Assembly: GCA_013388545.1 (NCBI GenBank)
Contig: JACAFB010000017.1
Location: forward strand, 1-40,417
Direction: 5' to 3'
Length of the DNA stretch: 40,417 nucleotides
Source: Ignavibacteriaceae bacterium
GTDB lineage: Bacteria; Bacteroidota; Ignavibacteria; Ignavibacteriales; Ignavibacteriaceae
Made by a program: the position numbers and the translations under genes. Below the pieces are notes generated by a model. That model was not told where the DNA came from. It ran no database searches and saw only the letters and a list, made by a program, of their open reading frames with translations. Of the stretch, positions 9,686 to 18,788 are shown piece after piece; within the stretch, counting starts at the first letter, position 1, and each line of letters begins with the position of its first letter.

Positions 9686-10984
9686 TTAAATAAATAGCAA
9701 CTGAACGATTACAAAAACCGGCAGAAGAACAATCAAAGAAAACTTATAAATATAACTGAAAAAATCTGGCATCTTAATATTGTTTTCTTCTGCAACAGCT
9801 TTGACCATAAAATTCGGGCCATTGCCGATGTAGGTCATACTTCCAAAAAAAACAGCACTGGTGCAAATCCCTTTAAGGATTTCTTCGGGAATACCGGCAA
9901 CCAGGTTTGCAGACTGCTGTCCAAGGCCAAGTGCCAGAGAATAAAATGTAACAGCAGTAGGAGTATTATCCAGAAAGCTGCTTAACATACCGGTGTAGTA
10001 ATAAAACTGCTGAACTGAGCTGAGGCCAATTAACTTAGCATTTGCTTCAAGGTACAGAAGACAAGGAACCATTGTGATAAAAATACCCAGGAATAGATAA
10101 GCTACCTCTTCAATTGGATGCCAGGTAAAACTATTGGATACTCTTAAAAGTTTTGGCGTAAATAAAAGAGAAAGATAGGCTGCCAAAATAATAACAAGCT
10201 CTCTTATGAAACGATAATACTCATTTAACAAGATGAAGCCGAAATATTGCTCATTAATAAAAGCGACAGCAAGCACCACGCCAATAAGAAAAATAAAATT
10301 TCTCTTTCCCTGAATTTTGATCGGTCTCAAGTTTGTAATATCCCGCATTATAGAACTTTTCGGTTCTTTTTTATGGAAATATGAATCGACAAAAAAGTAA
10401 ATAATCAATAAAAGCAGATTTGTAATCAGCCATTCGGGAAATAGTTTAAAGAACCAGAAAAATGGTGCGCCTCTGAGATACATCATAAATAATGGCGGAT
10501 CTCCAAGGGGAGTTAATAGTCCACCGCAGTTTGCAACCACTGCAATGAAAAAAAGTATTGTATGAACTTTAAAGGTTCGTTCTTTATTGGTTTGAATTAT
10601 TGGTCTTATCAATAGCATCGATGCGCCGGTAGTTCCCATTATCGAAGCAATCACAGCACCAATACCAAGAAACAATGTATTCACAGATGGTTTAGCTTCA
10701 ATGTCTCCTGTTAAATAAATGCCGCCGGTAATTATAAATAATGCACCAAGCAGAATAATAAAGGGTATGTAATCAAAAACAATAGTATGATAGAGTTTTA
10801 ATTCGCCGCCGCTGGTTATTAAATATACGATTACAGGCAGACTTAGAATAATTGATATTATCAGTTTATTTTTATTTTTCTCCCAAATCCTGTCCCAGAA
10901 AAGGGGAAAGATTGCAATTGATAAAAGCATCAGGATAAAGGGAAGTAAGCTGATGATTGGAGGAGATAAATGATGTGTTTCCAT
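9686..10984 (-). CDS. NhaD/ArsB-superfamily sodium:proton antiporter (CitMHS-like)
   Basis: This integral membrane protein of 432 residues has about 11-12 helices. The key family segments are VNTLFLGIGAVIASIMGTTGASMLLIRP and GGLLTPLGDPPLFMMYLRGAPFFW in the first half. A matching SSFLDNTPTAVTFYSLA and FFGSMTYIGNGPNFMVKAVAEE stand in the second half. Paired re-entrant regions of this kind define the ion transporter superfamily. Relatives are usually annotated as sodium:proton antiporters; citrate or other anion transport remains possible. It is the first gene of the unit antiporter - APC permease - ppa. The region upstream (about 200 bases) is divergent with proS and should hold its promoter. 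Confidence 0.82.
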   Translation of the reverse strand: METHHLSPPIISLLPFILMLLSIAIFPLFWDRIWEKNKNKLIISIILSLPVIVYLITSGGELKLYHTIVFDYIPFIILLGALFIITGGIYLTGDIEAKPSVNTLFLGIGAVIASIMGTTGASMLLIRPIIQTNKERTFKVHTILFFIAVVANCGGLLTPLGDPPLFMMYLRGAPFFWFFKLFPEWLITNLLLLIIYFFVDSYFHKKEPKSSIMRDITNLRPIKIQGKRNFIFLIGVVLAVAFINEQYFGFILLNEYYRFIRELVIILAAYLSLLFTPKLLRVSNSFTWHPIEEVAYLFLGIFITMVPCLLYLEANAKLIGLSSVQQFYYYTGMLSSFLDNTPTAVTFYSLALGLGQQSANLVAGIPEEILKGICTSAVFFGSMTYIGNGPNFMVKAVAEENNIKMPDFFSYIYKFSLIVLLPVFVIVQLLFI

Positions 10985-11108
10985 AATTCAATAAATCAGT
11001 CAGCGATGAAGCAATTCAATGTAATTGATGTGATGTTGTTTTCATAATGGCGATGAAATTTATGCATATTTAAGGACAGATTAAAACCTTTTCACCTCTT
11101 CAAGAATT

Positions 11109-11138
11109 TTGAATACCTTATTTGAATCTTTATTTTTG
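11109..11138 (+). promoter_or_regulatory. Bacteroidota-type promoter candidate for proS
   Basis: TTG at 11109-11111 and TATTTTTG at 11131-11138 are separated by exactly 19 bases. This matches the Bacteroidota primary-sigma pattern TTG-N19-21-TAnnTTTG. Transcription would start near 11145, about 45 bases before the proS ATG. Whether this organism's sigma factor uses that pattern is an inference. Confidence 0.45.
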
Positions 11139-11189
11139 CCAACCGTATAAGTTATCAGATTATCACAATTCTAAATCAAGCATTTTCAA

Positions 11190-12875
11190 ATGAGATTAAG
11201 TAATTATTTTGTTCCTACTTTAAAAGAAACACCAAACGATGCGGTCGTTACCAGTCATATTCTGATGCTCCGTTCAGGAATGATAAGGATGATAGCTGCT
11301 GGTATTTACTCAATCCTCCCTCTCGGTTACCGTGTCATCAGAAAAATTTCAGAGATAATTCGTGAAGAAATGAATGCTATCGGCGGACAGGAATTTCATC
11401 TGCCGGCATTAAACCCTAAAGAACTCTGGGAAGAAACAAACCGCGTTCAGGCCTTTGGCGATACATTATTTCATATAAAGAACCGCGAGTATGTTCTTGC
11501 ACCAACGCACGAAGAGATTATGACTTATCACGCCCGAAATGTTTTAAAGTCATACAAAGATATGCCTCAAATATGGTATCAAATTCAAACTAAATTCAGA
11601 AATGAACCCAGACCCCGAAGCGGTGTTATCAGAGGCAGGCAATTTCTAATGAAAGATTCTTATACTTTTGATACAACCTGGGAAAATCTTGATATATCCT
11701 ACAATCTTCACGATAAAGCTTATAGAAAAATTTTTGACAGATGCGGATTAAATTATTTTGTGGTGGGGGCATCAAGCGGCGCTATGGGCGGAACTGGCTC
11801 GGAGGAATTTATGGTTAAATCCGATGCTGGAGAAGATACAGTAGCTTACTGTAATTCCTGCGGCTATGCTGCAAACGTTGAAGTGGCTGTATCAAATCTG
11901 CAGGCAGGGAAACGGGATGATTCAAGCAAAAATATTTACGAAATTCATACACCGGGAGTAAAAAGCATTGATGAACTTTGTGAGTTTCTTAAGATAGATG
12001 AAACAGCATGTGCAAAATCAAGAATTTATATTAACGACAGCAGACCAGTATTAATTCTTATGCTTGGAAATGAAGAAGTTAACGAATCAAAACTCGAGAA
12101 ATTGCTCGGCGGCAGCGTAAGACCCGGTCATCCCGACGAATTAAAAGAAATCTCCGGTGCTGACGCCGGTTCTATCGGACCCGTTGGATTTAATGGAAGA
12201 ATAATTGCCGACAATCGGTTAAAAAATCTGAATAATCTTTTTAGCGGAGCAAATAAAAACGATTACCATATTGGCGGAATAGATTTAATGCGTGATGTTC
12301 CTCAGATTGAATATGCAGATTTAAGAATTGTTCAATCGGGCGAAGAATGCGTTAAGTGCAATAGTAAACTTGAAGTGTTCAGTGCCATTGAGCTTGGGCA
12401 TATATTTAAGCTCGGGACAAAGTATTCCGAGTCAATGCGCGCCTTCTTTCTTGATGAAAAAGGTGAAGAGCATCCGATAATTATGGGAAGTTATGGAATC
12501 GGTGTTGAGAGAGTAATGGCCTGTTTCATTGAGCAGCATCATGATGAAAAAGGAATTATCTGGGATAAAACACTGGCTCCTTTTAAAGTTCACCTTGTGG
12601 GATTGAATATGAAAAACGCAGATGTTATAAATACCTGCGAATCGATATATAATGAATTAAATGAAAACAATATTGACGTATTATTTGATGACAGAGAAGC
12701 TCAGGCGGGCTTTAAGTTTAATGATGCTGATTTACTTGGAATGCCTATTCAGGTAATTGTTGGCGAGAAGAAACTTAAATCGGGAATGATTGAACTTAAG
12801 ATCAGAAAAACCGGCGAAAGAACTGATGTCCCGCTCAATGAGCTGAAGAAAGCAATAGAAAAAGAAATTGGATAG
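11190..12875 (+). CDS. proS: Prolyl-tRNA synthetase, bacterial type with insertion domain
   Basis: This class II synthetase of 561 residues charges tRNA-Pro. Visible motifs are APTHEE (104-109), motif 2 around FRNEPRPRSGVIRGRQF (136-152), the Pro-pocket LMKDSYTF, motif 3 in GSYGIGVERVMACF, and the C-terminal anticodon-binding domain (LDFDDREAQAGFKFNDADLLG-like). The insertion (about 235-395) is the YbaK-like editing domain of bacterial ProRS. Where other ProRS enzymes have the editing Lys (LLFKAD-like), this one reads RIYIND, and the following GDHELNE-like motif is GNEEVNE. The aminoacylation core is intact. The ATG at 11190 lacks a clear ribosome binding site. It is divergent from the antiporter unit. 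Confidence 0.96.
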   Translation: MRLSNYFVPTLKETPNDAVVTSHILMLRSGMIRMIAAGIYSILPLGYRVIRKISEIIREEMNAIGGQEFHLPALNPKELWEETNRVQAFGDTLFHIKNREYVLAPTHEEIMTYHARNVLKSYKDMPQIWYQIQTKFRNEPRPRSGVIRGRQFLMKDSYTFDTTWENLDISYNLHDKAYRKIFDRCGLNYFVVGASSGAMGGTGSEEFMVKSDAGEDTVAYCNSCGYAANVEVAVSNLQAGKRDDSSKNIYEIHTPGVKSIDELCEFLKIDETACAKSRIYINDSRPVLILMLGNEEVNESKLEKLLGGSVRPGHPDELKEISGADAGSIGPVGFNGRIIADNRLKNLNNLFSGANKNDYHIGGIDLMRDVPQIEYADLRIVQSGEECVKCNSKLEVFSAIELGHIFKLGTKYSESMRAFFLDEKGEEHPIIMGSYGIGVERVMACFIEQHHDEKGIIWDKTLAPFKVHLVGLNMKNADVINTCESIYNELNENNIDVLFDDREAQAGFKFNDADLLGMPIQVIVGEKKLKSGMIELKIRKTGERTDVPLNELKKAIEKEIG

Positions 12876-12910
12876 AACATACAATGAATTCTTCTTTTGA
12901 TTCAATAATT

Positions 12911-12970
12911 GAGCAGAGCGGGGAAGTCTTTAAGTAATTTGTTAATCAAAGATTATTCTCAGCTCTGCTC
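12911..12970. terminator. Inverted repeat between convergent genes, possible terminator
   Basis: GAGCAGAGC at 12911-12919 is an exact inverted match to GCTCTGCTC at 12962-12970. The 42-base spacer is long for a terminator. It sits between proS and the convergent T9SS cargo gene, 35 bases after the proS stop. Confidence 0.35.
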
Positions 12971-13009
12971 ACTAACTTAAATTGTTCTTCCGCCAACAAG
13001 ATCAAGGTC

Positions 13010-15019
13010 TTATTTAATCAATATCATTTTCTTTACGTCTGAAAATTCATTTACACTTAGCCGATAGAAATAAATACCGCTTGCAAGAGACGATGCATTG
13101 AAATTAAATTCATATACTCCTTCGTTTTGATATTCATCAACAAGAGTTGCCACAACATTTCCAATTACATCATAAACTTTCAAAGTTACATTCCCTGAAG
13201 AAGGTAAACTGTAATTTATTCGTGTTGATGGATTAAAAGGATTCGGGTAGCATTGTGCAAGCTCATATTCAACAGGAATATATGAGTTAAGCTGTTCTTC
13301 ATTACCCGTTGGCGGCGAAGTCATGTAATTTTTAATTATGTAATTGTAATTGTGGTATAAAGCTGAATTCACAAAGCGGTATGGTCTGCCGGCAATATAG
13401 ATGAATGCACCCTCATTCAATTTTTTAATTCGAAAACCAGCAATAAAATTAGTTGCAGCATTGTCATCAAAAATTGGAATTGCTTCAGAGGAAGCATCAA
13501 GCTGTACAAACTGATTCCTGTCATTAGTTCCAACGGCCGAAACATTGACCAGGCTGTCATCCATCGAAATTAATTTTGGAAGCGACGACAAACCCGAAAT
13601 TGATGTTATGCCGCAATAAGTCTTTAGAACAGGTTTGAGAAAATCCCCACCTTCTCTTGTAGCAAGAAGGAAATTTCCTCCGTTTGCAATGTATTCAAGC
13701 ACCTGATCAGCATTAAAAAATACTTCATCGCCGCCATAGCTGTTTCCAAGCCATATTACTTTATCGTATAGTTTCAGGATTGATGCAGGAATATCCCGGC
13801 TGTACATTCTCACACTTTTTATCTGAGAATTTGTAGCCCAGTTGTAGCATTGATCACCGAATAAATCCCAGAGGTCAACTTCATGATTTCCAAAACAAGC
13901 GGAGCTATCATAAAGATTTTTCATTTGAGTACCATAGGTTGCATATGCAATCCCGTTGACAACAAGTATGTCTGCAGTTGTACCTAAAACTGTTACGCAA
14001 TTTTCTATTTCCCTGGTATGCTGTTGAGTACCATCGCTTACAGTAAGTGAAACGGTATAGGATTGTTCATTATCAAAAGTCCAGGTAGGATTGGGTACGT
14101 TTGAATCTATTGTCCCGTCGTTGTTAAAGTCCCATTCCCAGGAAACGATACTGTTGCCGCCAGATGCTGTTGAATAATCCGTAAAGTCAACCTGAAGAGG
14201 AGATGCCCCAAGATTATCAGTAAAGCTAAAAGCCGCATTGACTCTGTCTGCAGAAATTATATCGGTCATTTCAGACTGATAAACTTCCTTTGTGCAATGA
14301 TCCTGTAAAAATGCAGCTACTCTTATACTATCGAGATTTACTGCGTTCAAAAATTCAGCGGAAGGGACATACTGATATGACATTTCAACAGAGTCGCCAG
14401 GTGCCGGAATCTCGAATGTAAATCCATAACCATCAGGCAGCATTTTTCGGCAAACACTGTAAAAATGAGTCTCTCCATTTGTGCAACATGAAGGATTAAC
14501 AACATATACTTGTTTTTCTGTTAAGGCAATTCTTAGCTTCAGGTTATTGAAAGTAGTAACATCCGCAGAGTCTCTTAGAATTTTGATTTTAACATCTATT
14601 GTGTTGTTTGATAATTTTTCGGGAGTAATAATTATTTTAAATGGTGAGTACTGTGAATTACCATTATTCACTGCATTTACGAATGAAGATTGATCAGTTG
14701 AGACATTTATTCCATTTACTTTTATGTTTGGCACTGAATTCACGCCGTAATAATTTGTCCGGAAATTATTATCAACTCGATTAAGCAAATGCATCGGATC
14801 GCATTCACCAGGTGTAGGCCAGTAAACATTGTAGACAATGTGCGCAATTGAATTTGAACCAATCATATTTGCAGTAGTGGTGTTATACCACGAATTATTA
14901 AGTTGAGCACACGGTCCGCAAGAACAGTTTGTAAATCTTTCTACAAGAGATTTTTTATCGTAAGCTGATGCATCCGATAATACAAAAGCCAGACAAAAAA
15001 GTATGAATATTCTTTTCAT
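13010..15019 (-). CDS. T9SS cargo: Omp28/thioredoxin-like protein with PKD domain and sorting signal
   Basis: This secreted protein of 669 residues starts with a signal peptide (MKRIFILFCLAFVLSDASA). A thioredoxin-like N-terminal domain with TNCSCGPC (C34-G-P-C37) and VPNIKVNG follows, of the Omp28-related kind. A PKD domain lies at about 262-345 (WEWDFNNDGTIDS, YTVSLTVSDG). Next is an alpha/beta domain resembling glutamine-amidotransferase/ThuA folds (about 350-545). The last ~80 residues are a type A T9SS sorting domain (YPNPFNPSTRINY, VYDVIGNVVATLVDEY, SGIYFYRL, KKMILIK). The frame opens at a TTG at 15031, but the ATG at 15019 has a GGTGA site upstream and begins the signal peptide. It lies 60 bases after another T9SS cargo gene and is probably co-transcribed with it. 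Confidence 0.85.
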   Translation of the reverse strand: MKRIFILFCLAFVLSDASAYDKKSLVERFTNCSCGPCAQLNNSWYNTTTANMIGSNSIAHIVYNVYWPTPGECDPMHLLNRVDNNFRTNYYGVNSVPNIKVNGINVSTDQSSFVNAVNNGNSQYSPFKIIITPEKLSNNTIDVKIKILRDSADVTTFNNLKLRIALTEKQVYVVNPSCCTNGETHFYSVCRKMLPDGYGFTFEIPAPGDSVEMSYQYVPSAEFLNAVNLDSIRVAAFLQDHCTKEVYQSEMTDIISADRVNAAFSFTDNLGASPLQVDFTDYSTASGGNSIVSWEWDFNNDGTIDSNVPNPTWTFDNEQSYTVSLTVSDGTQQHTREIENCVTVLGTTADILVVNGIAYATYGTQMKNLYDSSACFGNHEVDLWDLFGDQCYNWATNSQIKSVRMYSRDIPASILKLYDKVIWLGNSYGGDEVFFNADQVLEYIANGGNFLLATREGGDFLKPVLKTYCGITSISGLSSLPKLISMDDSLVNVSAVGTNDRNQFVQLDASSEAIPIFDDNAATNFIAGFRIKKLNEGAFIYIAGRPYRFVNSALYHNYNYIIKNYMTSPPTGNEEQLNSYIPVEYELAQCYPNPFNPSTRINYSLPSSGNVTLKVYDVIGNVVATLVDEYQNEGVYEFNFNASSLASGIYFYRLSVNEFSDVKKMILIK

Positions 15020-15079
15020 AGCTGTCACCAATTATTTTTTTTAATGGAATAAATTTAATTTTCATTCGGTTTAACGTAG

Positions 15080-15829
15080 TTATTTCAAAAGAGTTAGTTT
15101 CATAGTTTTACTATAATTGCCCGCTTGTAATCTATAGAAATAAAAGCCGCTGGATAAACTGCTGCCATTAAATTTAACCTCGTATTCTCCGGCTGGCTTT
15201 TCTTCATTTACAAGAGTTGCGATTTCATTTCCGAGTACATCATAAACTTTTAATGTAACTATTTGCCGCCCTGCTATTATCTCAGGAATGTTTCCTACTG
15301 AAAACCGAATAGCAGTTGTTGGGTTAAAGGGATTCGGGTAATTCTGAGAAAGTGAAAACCCTGTAATTCCATTTTCACTATCATTAATCTCAGCTGTTGA
15401 TGCTTCGGCAGTTAAGTTAACCACAATTCGGTTATTCGGATTAAGGAATGTGCCGGCTTCAACCGTAACATAGGCAGTACCGGTATTTGTCTGTGAAAAA
15501 ACATGCAATGAAACTTCCCTTTCTTCTCCCGGCGTTAAAGGTCTGCTGCCAAAATCTCCATTTGTTACTACGCTATCTAAATCCGGGGCGAAGCAATAAA
15601 CAAAGCATAGAGATGATTGCCAATCCGGTGGAAGAATATTTTGACTTCTGACCAGAAATACTGTTTGCTCCACCGGAGAGATATTTTTTAAATCAATATA
15701 AAAAATGAATTCAGTGCCGAGCGGACCTGTTAAAAGCGTATCGCGGGGAATAAACAAAATATCCTGTGACTGAATATTGATTGATAAAAGTGAAAACAGA
15801 ATAACAATAGATTGTAGAATTACTTTCAT
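15080..15829 (-). CDS. Small T9SS cargo protein with Ig-like body
   Basis: This protein of 249 residues is predicted to be secreted through Sec and T9SS. The signal peptide is MKVILQSIVILFSLLSINIQS. The body (about 20-145) is beta-rich, with PPDWQSSLCFVYCFAP containing two cysteines three residues apart and the REVSLHVFSQTNTGTAYVTVEAG strand pair. It looks like the Ig-like companion often encoded beside Omp28-like proteins. Residues about 160-249 are a type A sorting domain (YPNPFNPTTAIRF, VYDVLGNEIATLV, SGFYFYRLQAG, MKLTLLK). Two ATGs are available (15841, 15829). AAGGATGAG lies about 8 bases before the second, so 15829 is chosen. A -7-like CAAAACTA (minus-strand TAGTTTTG) at 15877-15884 has no matching -33 element. 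Confidence 0.83.
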   Translation of the reverse strand: MKVILQSIVILFSLLSINIQSQDILFIPRDTLLTGPLGTEFIFYIDLKNISPVEQTVFLVRSQNILPPDWQSSLCFVYCFAPDLDSVVTNGDFGSRPLTPGEEREVSLHVFSQTNTGTAYVTVEAGTFLNPNNRIVVNLTAEASTAEINDSENGITGFSLSQNYPNPFNPTTAIRFSVGNIPEIIAGRQIVTLKVYDVLGNEIATLVNEEKPAGEYEVKFNGSSLSSGFYFYRLQAGNYSKTMKLTLLK

Positions 15830-15945
15830 ATTGAAGCTCATCCTTAGAATTAAATTTATATAAATCTGTTGCTGAACAAAACTAAGAAAAATAATTCAAA
15901 GAAATTCCTGCGGATAAAAATAATTCGGACTGACAGATATGCTAT

Positions 15946-15988
15946 AAAAACCGGACTCGATTAATCTTTTTTCACAAGCCCGGTTTTT
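15946..15988 (-). terminator. Intrinsic terminator after the OsmC-family gene
   Basis: AAAAACCGG at 15946-15954 pairs perfectly with CCGGTTTTT at 15980-15988. Read on the minus strand, the stem ends in a run of five T, starting 11 bases past the osmC-like stop. The 25-base loop is longer than ideal. Confidence 0.55.
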
Positions 15989-15998
15989 AATCGAAAAG

Positions 15999-16427
15999 TT
16001 AAAGAAGCGTTGCAGTTAGGATAAGCATCGGGCCTACCAATGCTTTTGAAACAGGACAATTAACTTTTGTTTCTTCGGCGATTTTATCGAATGTTACTTT
16101 ATCAATTCCTTCGACTTTAGCTTGTGTAATTACATCAATTTTAGTGATTGTGAATCCACTCTCAAGTTTCTCGAGGTGAACTTTATCTGTGGTTTCAACT
16201 GAAATTACTTTATACCCTGCTTTTGAAAGCCCGTTTGCCAGCGCCATCGAAAAACAGGCTGCGTGCGCTGCACCCATTAATTCCTCAGGATTTGTTTCCT
16301 TTCCCTGTTCAAACCTTGATTTAAAGTTGTAAGGTGTGTCTTTCAGAATTCCACTTTCCATTGATAGAGTGCCATCGCCCGAAAGTAAATCGCCCTTCCA
16401 GACTGCACTTCCCGATCTTGTTATCAT
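15999..16427 (-). CDS. OsmC-family peroxiredoxin-like protein
   Basis: This cytoplasmic protein of 142 residues belongs to the OsmC/Ohr superfamily of thiol hydroperoxide reductases. Conserved residues are R38 and E40 (KSRFEQG), the catalytic cysteines C58 (AAHAACFSMALA) and C124 (VNCPVSKAL), and the NPEELMGAAHA helix start. The sequence is closer to OsmC/YhfA-like proteins (TRSGSAVWKGDL start) than to Ohr. Its likely job is detoxifying organic hydroperoxides, though substrates in this branch vary. AAGGAG stands 6 bases before the ATG, one of the best ribosome binding sites in the window. It stands alone between the T9SS pair and the divergent prolyl oligopeptidase. Confidence 0.92.
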   Translation of the reverse strand: MITRSGSAVWKGDLLSGDGTLSMESGILKDTPYNFKSRFEQGKETNPEELMGAAHAACFSMALANGLSKAGYKVISVETTDKVHLEKLESGFTITKIDVITQAKVEGIDKVTFDKIAEETKVNCPVSKALVGPMLILTATLL

Positions 16428-16598
16428 TTTTTCTCCTTGTTTGATTAAGATGAACTAAAGTTTACATTTGAAAACTAAAAAGATTGCCGGTAAGTTCAAA
16501 TTCATTCTGCATTTAGCCTTCGCCCGTACTGAGTAATTGATTTGAATTTTTGCAGACGATCAGACTAATTTTCATCTAAAACAAAATAGGAATGATTG

Positions 16599-18698
16599 AT
16601 GAAAACTATAATAACATTCGTTTTAACAGCACTGCTTATGATAACTAATTTTGCACAACTTAAATATCCCGAAACAAAAAAAGTTGATGTCGTTGATGAC
16701 TATCACGGCACAAAGGTAGCCGACCCCTACCGCTGGCTTGAAGATGATAATTCTGAAGAAACTAAACAATGGGTTGCTGAGCAAAACAAAATCACTTTTG
16801 ATTATTTTGAGAAAATCCCATTCCGGGAAAAAGTGAAGGAAAGGTTTACTAGACTTTTTAATTATCCGAAATATTCTGCGCCTTTTAGAGCAGGTGAAAA
16901 ATATTATTTCTTTAAAAATGACGGCCTGCAAAACCAAAGCGTGATGTATGTAAAAAATGAACTGGATGGTGAAGCAAACGTCTTCATCGATCCAAATAAA
17001 TTTTCAGAAGACGGAACACAATCGCTTTCAAATTTTAATTTTTCAAAAGACGGTAAATATTTCGCATACGGAATTTCAACGGGTGGTTCGGACTGGGATG
17101 AATTCTTTGTAATGAATGCTTTAACCGGTGAAAAGCTGAACGATCATTTGAAATGGATAAAGTTTTCCGGAATTGCATGGAAAGGAGAAGGTTTTTATTA
17201 CAGTTGTTTTCCGGAGCCTGTTGGTTCAGAGCTTTCAGCTAAAAATGAATTTGGAAAAATATTTTTCCACAAAGTTGGTGATCCGCAGGAAAAGGACATT
17301 TTAATTTATGAAGATCCAACCAGGCCGAACCGATCTTTTTATGCTCAAACTACCGAAGATGAAAGATTTTTAATCGTTTCGTTTTCGGAAGGCACCAGCA
17401 ATAATGGCTGGATGGTAAAAGATCTCTCTGATAACAACTCTGATTTCATCACCATAGTTGATGATCTTGAAAACAATTACAGCGTTGTGGATAACCTTGA
17501 CGATAAACTGCTTGTAATGACAGATTATCGTGCACCAAACTATCGCCTGATTTTAGTGGACCCCCAAAATCCTTCCCGGGAAAACTGGAAAGACGTTATC
17601 CCTGAAAATGAAAATGTGCTTCAATCAGTTCAAATTATTGGAGAAAAAATAATTGCTGTTTACATGAAAGATGCTTCTCATCATGCTTTCATCTTTGACC
17701 TGAAAGGAAATCCGGAAAGCGAAATTACTCTCCCAACCGTTGGTTCTGTAGGATTTAGCGGAAGAAGAGATGATAACACTGCATTCTATTCATTTACATC
17801 TTTTACTTATCCAAGCACAATTTACAAATTCGATGTAAGTAAAAGACAATCGGAGCTTTACTACCAGATTGAAATAGATTTTGACTTAAACAACTATGAA
17901 ACAAAACAGGTGTTTTATAAAAGCAAAGACGGCACATCTGTACCGATGTTTATTGTTCATAAGAAGGGTTTAAAATTAGACGGTAATAACCCCGCTTATT
18001 TATACGGTTACGGGGGATTTAATATTTCATTAAATCCCTCTTTCAGCACTTCGAGATTAATGTTTTTGGAAAATGGTGGAGTTTTTGCAATGCCAAACTT
18101 AAGGGGCGGAGGTGAATACGGAGAAGAATGGCATAAAGCAGGAATGCTTGATAAAAAGCAAAATGTATTTGACGACTTCATTTCCGCTGCCGAATTTCTG
18201 ATAAATGAAGGATATACTTCACCAAATAAACTTGCAATTGCCGGAGGTTCAAATGGTGGATTATTAGTTGGTGCAGTTGTTAATCAGCGTCCGGATTTAT
18301 TCAAAGTAGCAATCCCGCAGGTTGGTGTTATGGATATGCTTCGTTATCATAAATTTACTATTGGTCATTATTGGGCTGTTGAGTATGGCTCAAGTGATAA
18401 TCCCGAACAATTCAAGTTTCTTTATTCTTATTCTCCACTTCACAATATCAAGCAGGGAGTTGAATATCCGGCAGTGCTTGTTACTACTGCAGATCATGAT
18501 GACCGTGTTGTGCCGGCACATTCCTTTAAATACATAGCTACACTTCAGGAAAAACATACAGGAAGTAATCCGGTTTTAATCCGGATTGAGACTAAAGCAG
18601 GACACGGTGCAGGAACTCCCACCTCCAAAATTATAGAGGAGGTTGGTGATTTATGGTCTTTTGTTTTCTATAATCTCGGAATTACTCCATATTATTAA
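16599..18698 (+). CDS. Prolyl oligopeptidase (S9A), with signal peptide
   Basis: This serine peptidase of 699 residues cleaves peptides after proline. The catalytic triad is complete: S551 in GGSNGGLL, D634 in DHDDRVV and H669 in KAGHGAGTP. The N-terminal beta-propeller covers about 70-400 and the alpha/beta hydrolase domain covers the rest. The start MKTIITFVLTALLMITNFAQ looks like a signal peptide, so the enzyme is probably periplasmic; many S9A enzymes are cytosolic. The frame opens at a TTG at 16596 but the ATG at 16599 is better placed behind AGGAATGA. Oligopeptides released outside could feed the PepT-type pathway, which is inference only. Confidence 0.95.
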   Translation: MKTIITFVLTALLMITNFAQLKYPETKKVDVVDDYHGTKVADPYRWLEDDNSEETKQWVAEQNKITFDYFEKIPFREKVKERFTRLFNYPKYSAPFRAGEKYYFFKNDGLQNQSVMYVKNELDGEANVFIDPNKFSEDGTQSLSNFNFSKDGKYFAYGISTGGSDWDEFFVMNALTGEKLNDHLKWIKFSGIAWKGEGFYYSCFPEPVGSELSAKNEFGKIFFHKVGDPQEKDILIYEDPTRPNRSFYAQTTEDERFLIVSFSEGTSNNGWMVKDLSDNNSDFITIVDDLENNYSVVDNLDDKLLVMTDYRAPNYRLILVDPQNPSRENWKDVIPENENVLQSVQIIGEKIIAVYMKDASHHAFIFDLKGNPESEITLPTVGSVGFSGRRDDNTAFYSFTSFTYPSTIYKFDVSKRQSELYYQIEIDFDLNNYETKQVFYKSKDGTSVPMFIVHKKGLKLDGNNPAYLYGYGGFNISLNPSFSTSRLMFLENGGVFAMPNLRGGGEYGEEWHKAGMLDKKQNVFDDFISAAEFLINEGYTSPNKLAIAGGSNGGLLVGAVVNQRPDLFKVAIPQVGVMDMLRYHKFTIGHYWAVEYGSSDNPEQFKFLYSYSPLHNIKQGVEYPAVLVTTADHDDRVVPAHSFKYIATLQEKHTGSNPVLIRIETKAGHGAGTPTSKIIEEVGDLWSFVFYNLGITPYY

Positions 18699-18732
18699 GC
18701 CGGTTCAATCTTATTAGCCCTTATGATTCAGT

Positions 18733-18788
18733 TGAGGTTGTTTCATCAAATAATGTAAAACTCAGAGTTTGAATTTGAGACAACCTCA
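18733..18788 (+). terminator. Inverted repeat after the prolyl oligopeptidase gene
   Basis: TGAGGTTGTTTC at 18733-18744 pairs with GAGACAACCTCA at 18777-18788 with one G-T wobble. A smaller nested AAACTC/GAGTTT stem lies in the loop. It starts 34 bases after the stop codon and is followed by TTGTTTATATT. It is a plausible terminator, or a structured RNA end. Confidence 0.45.
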
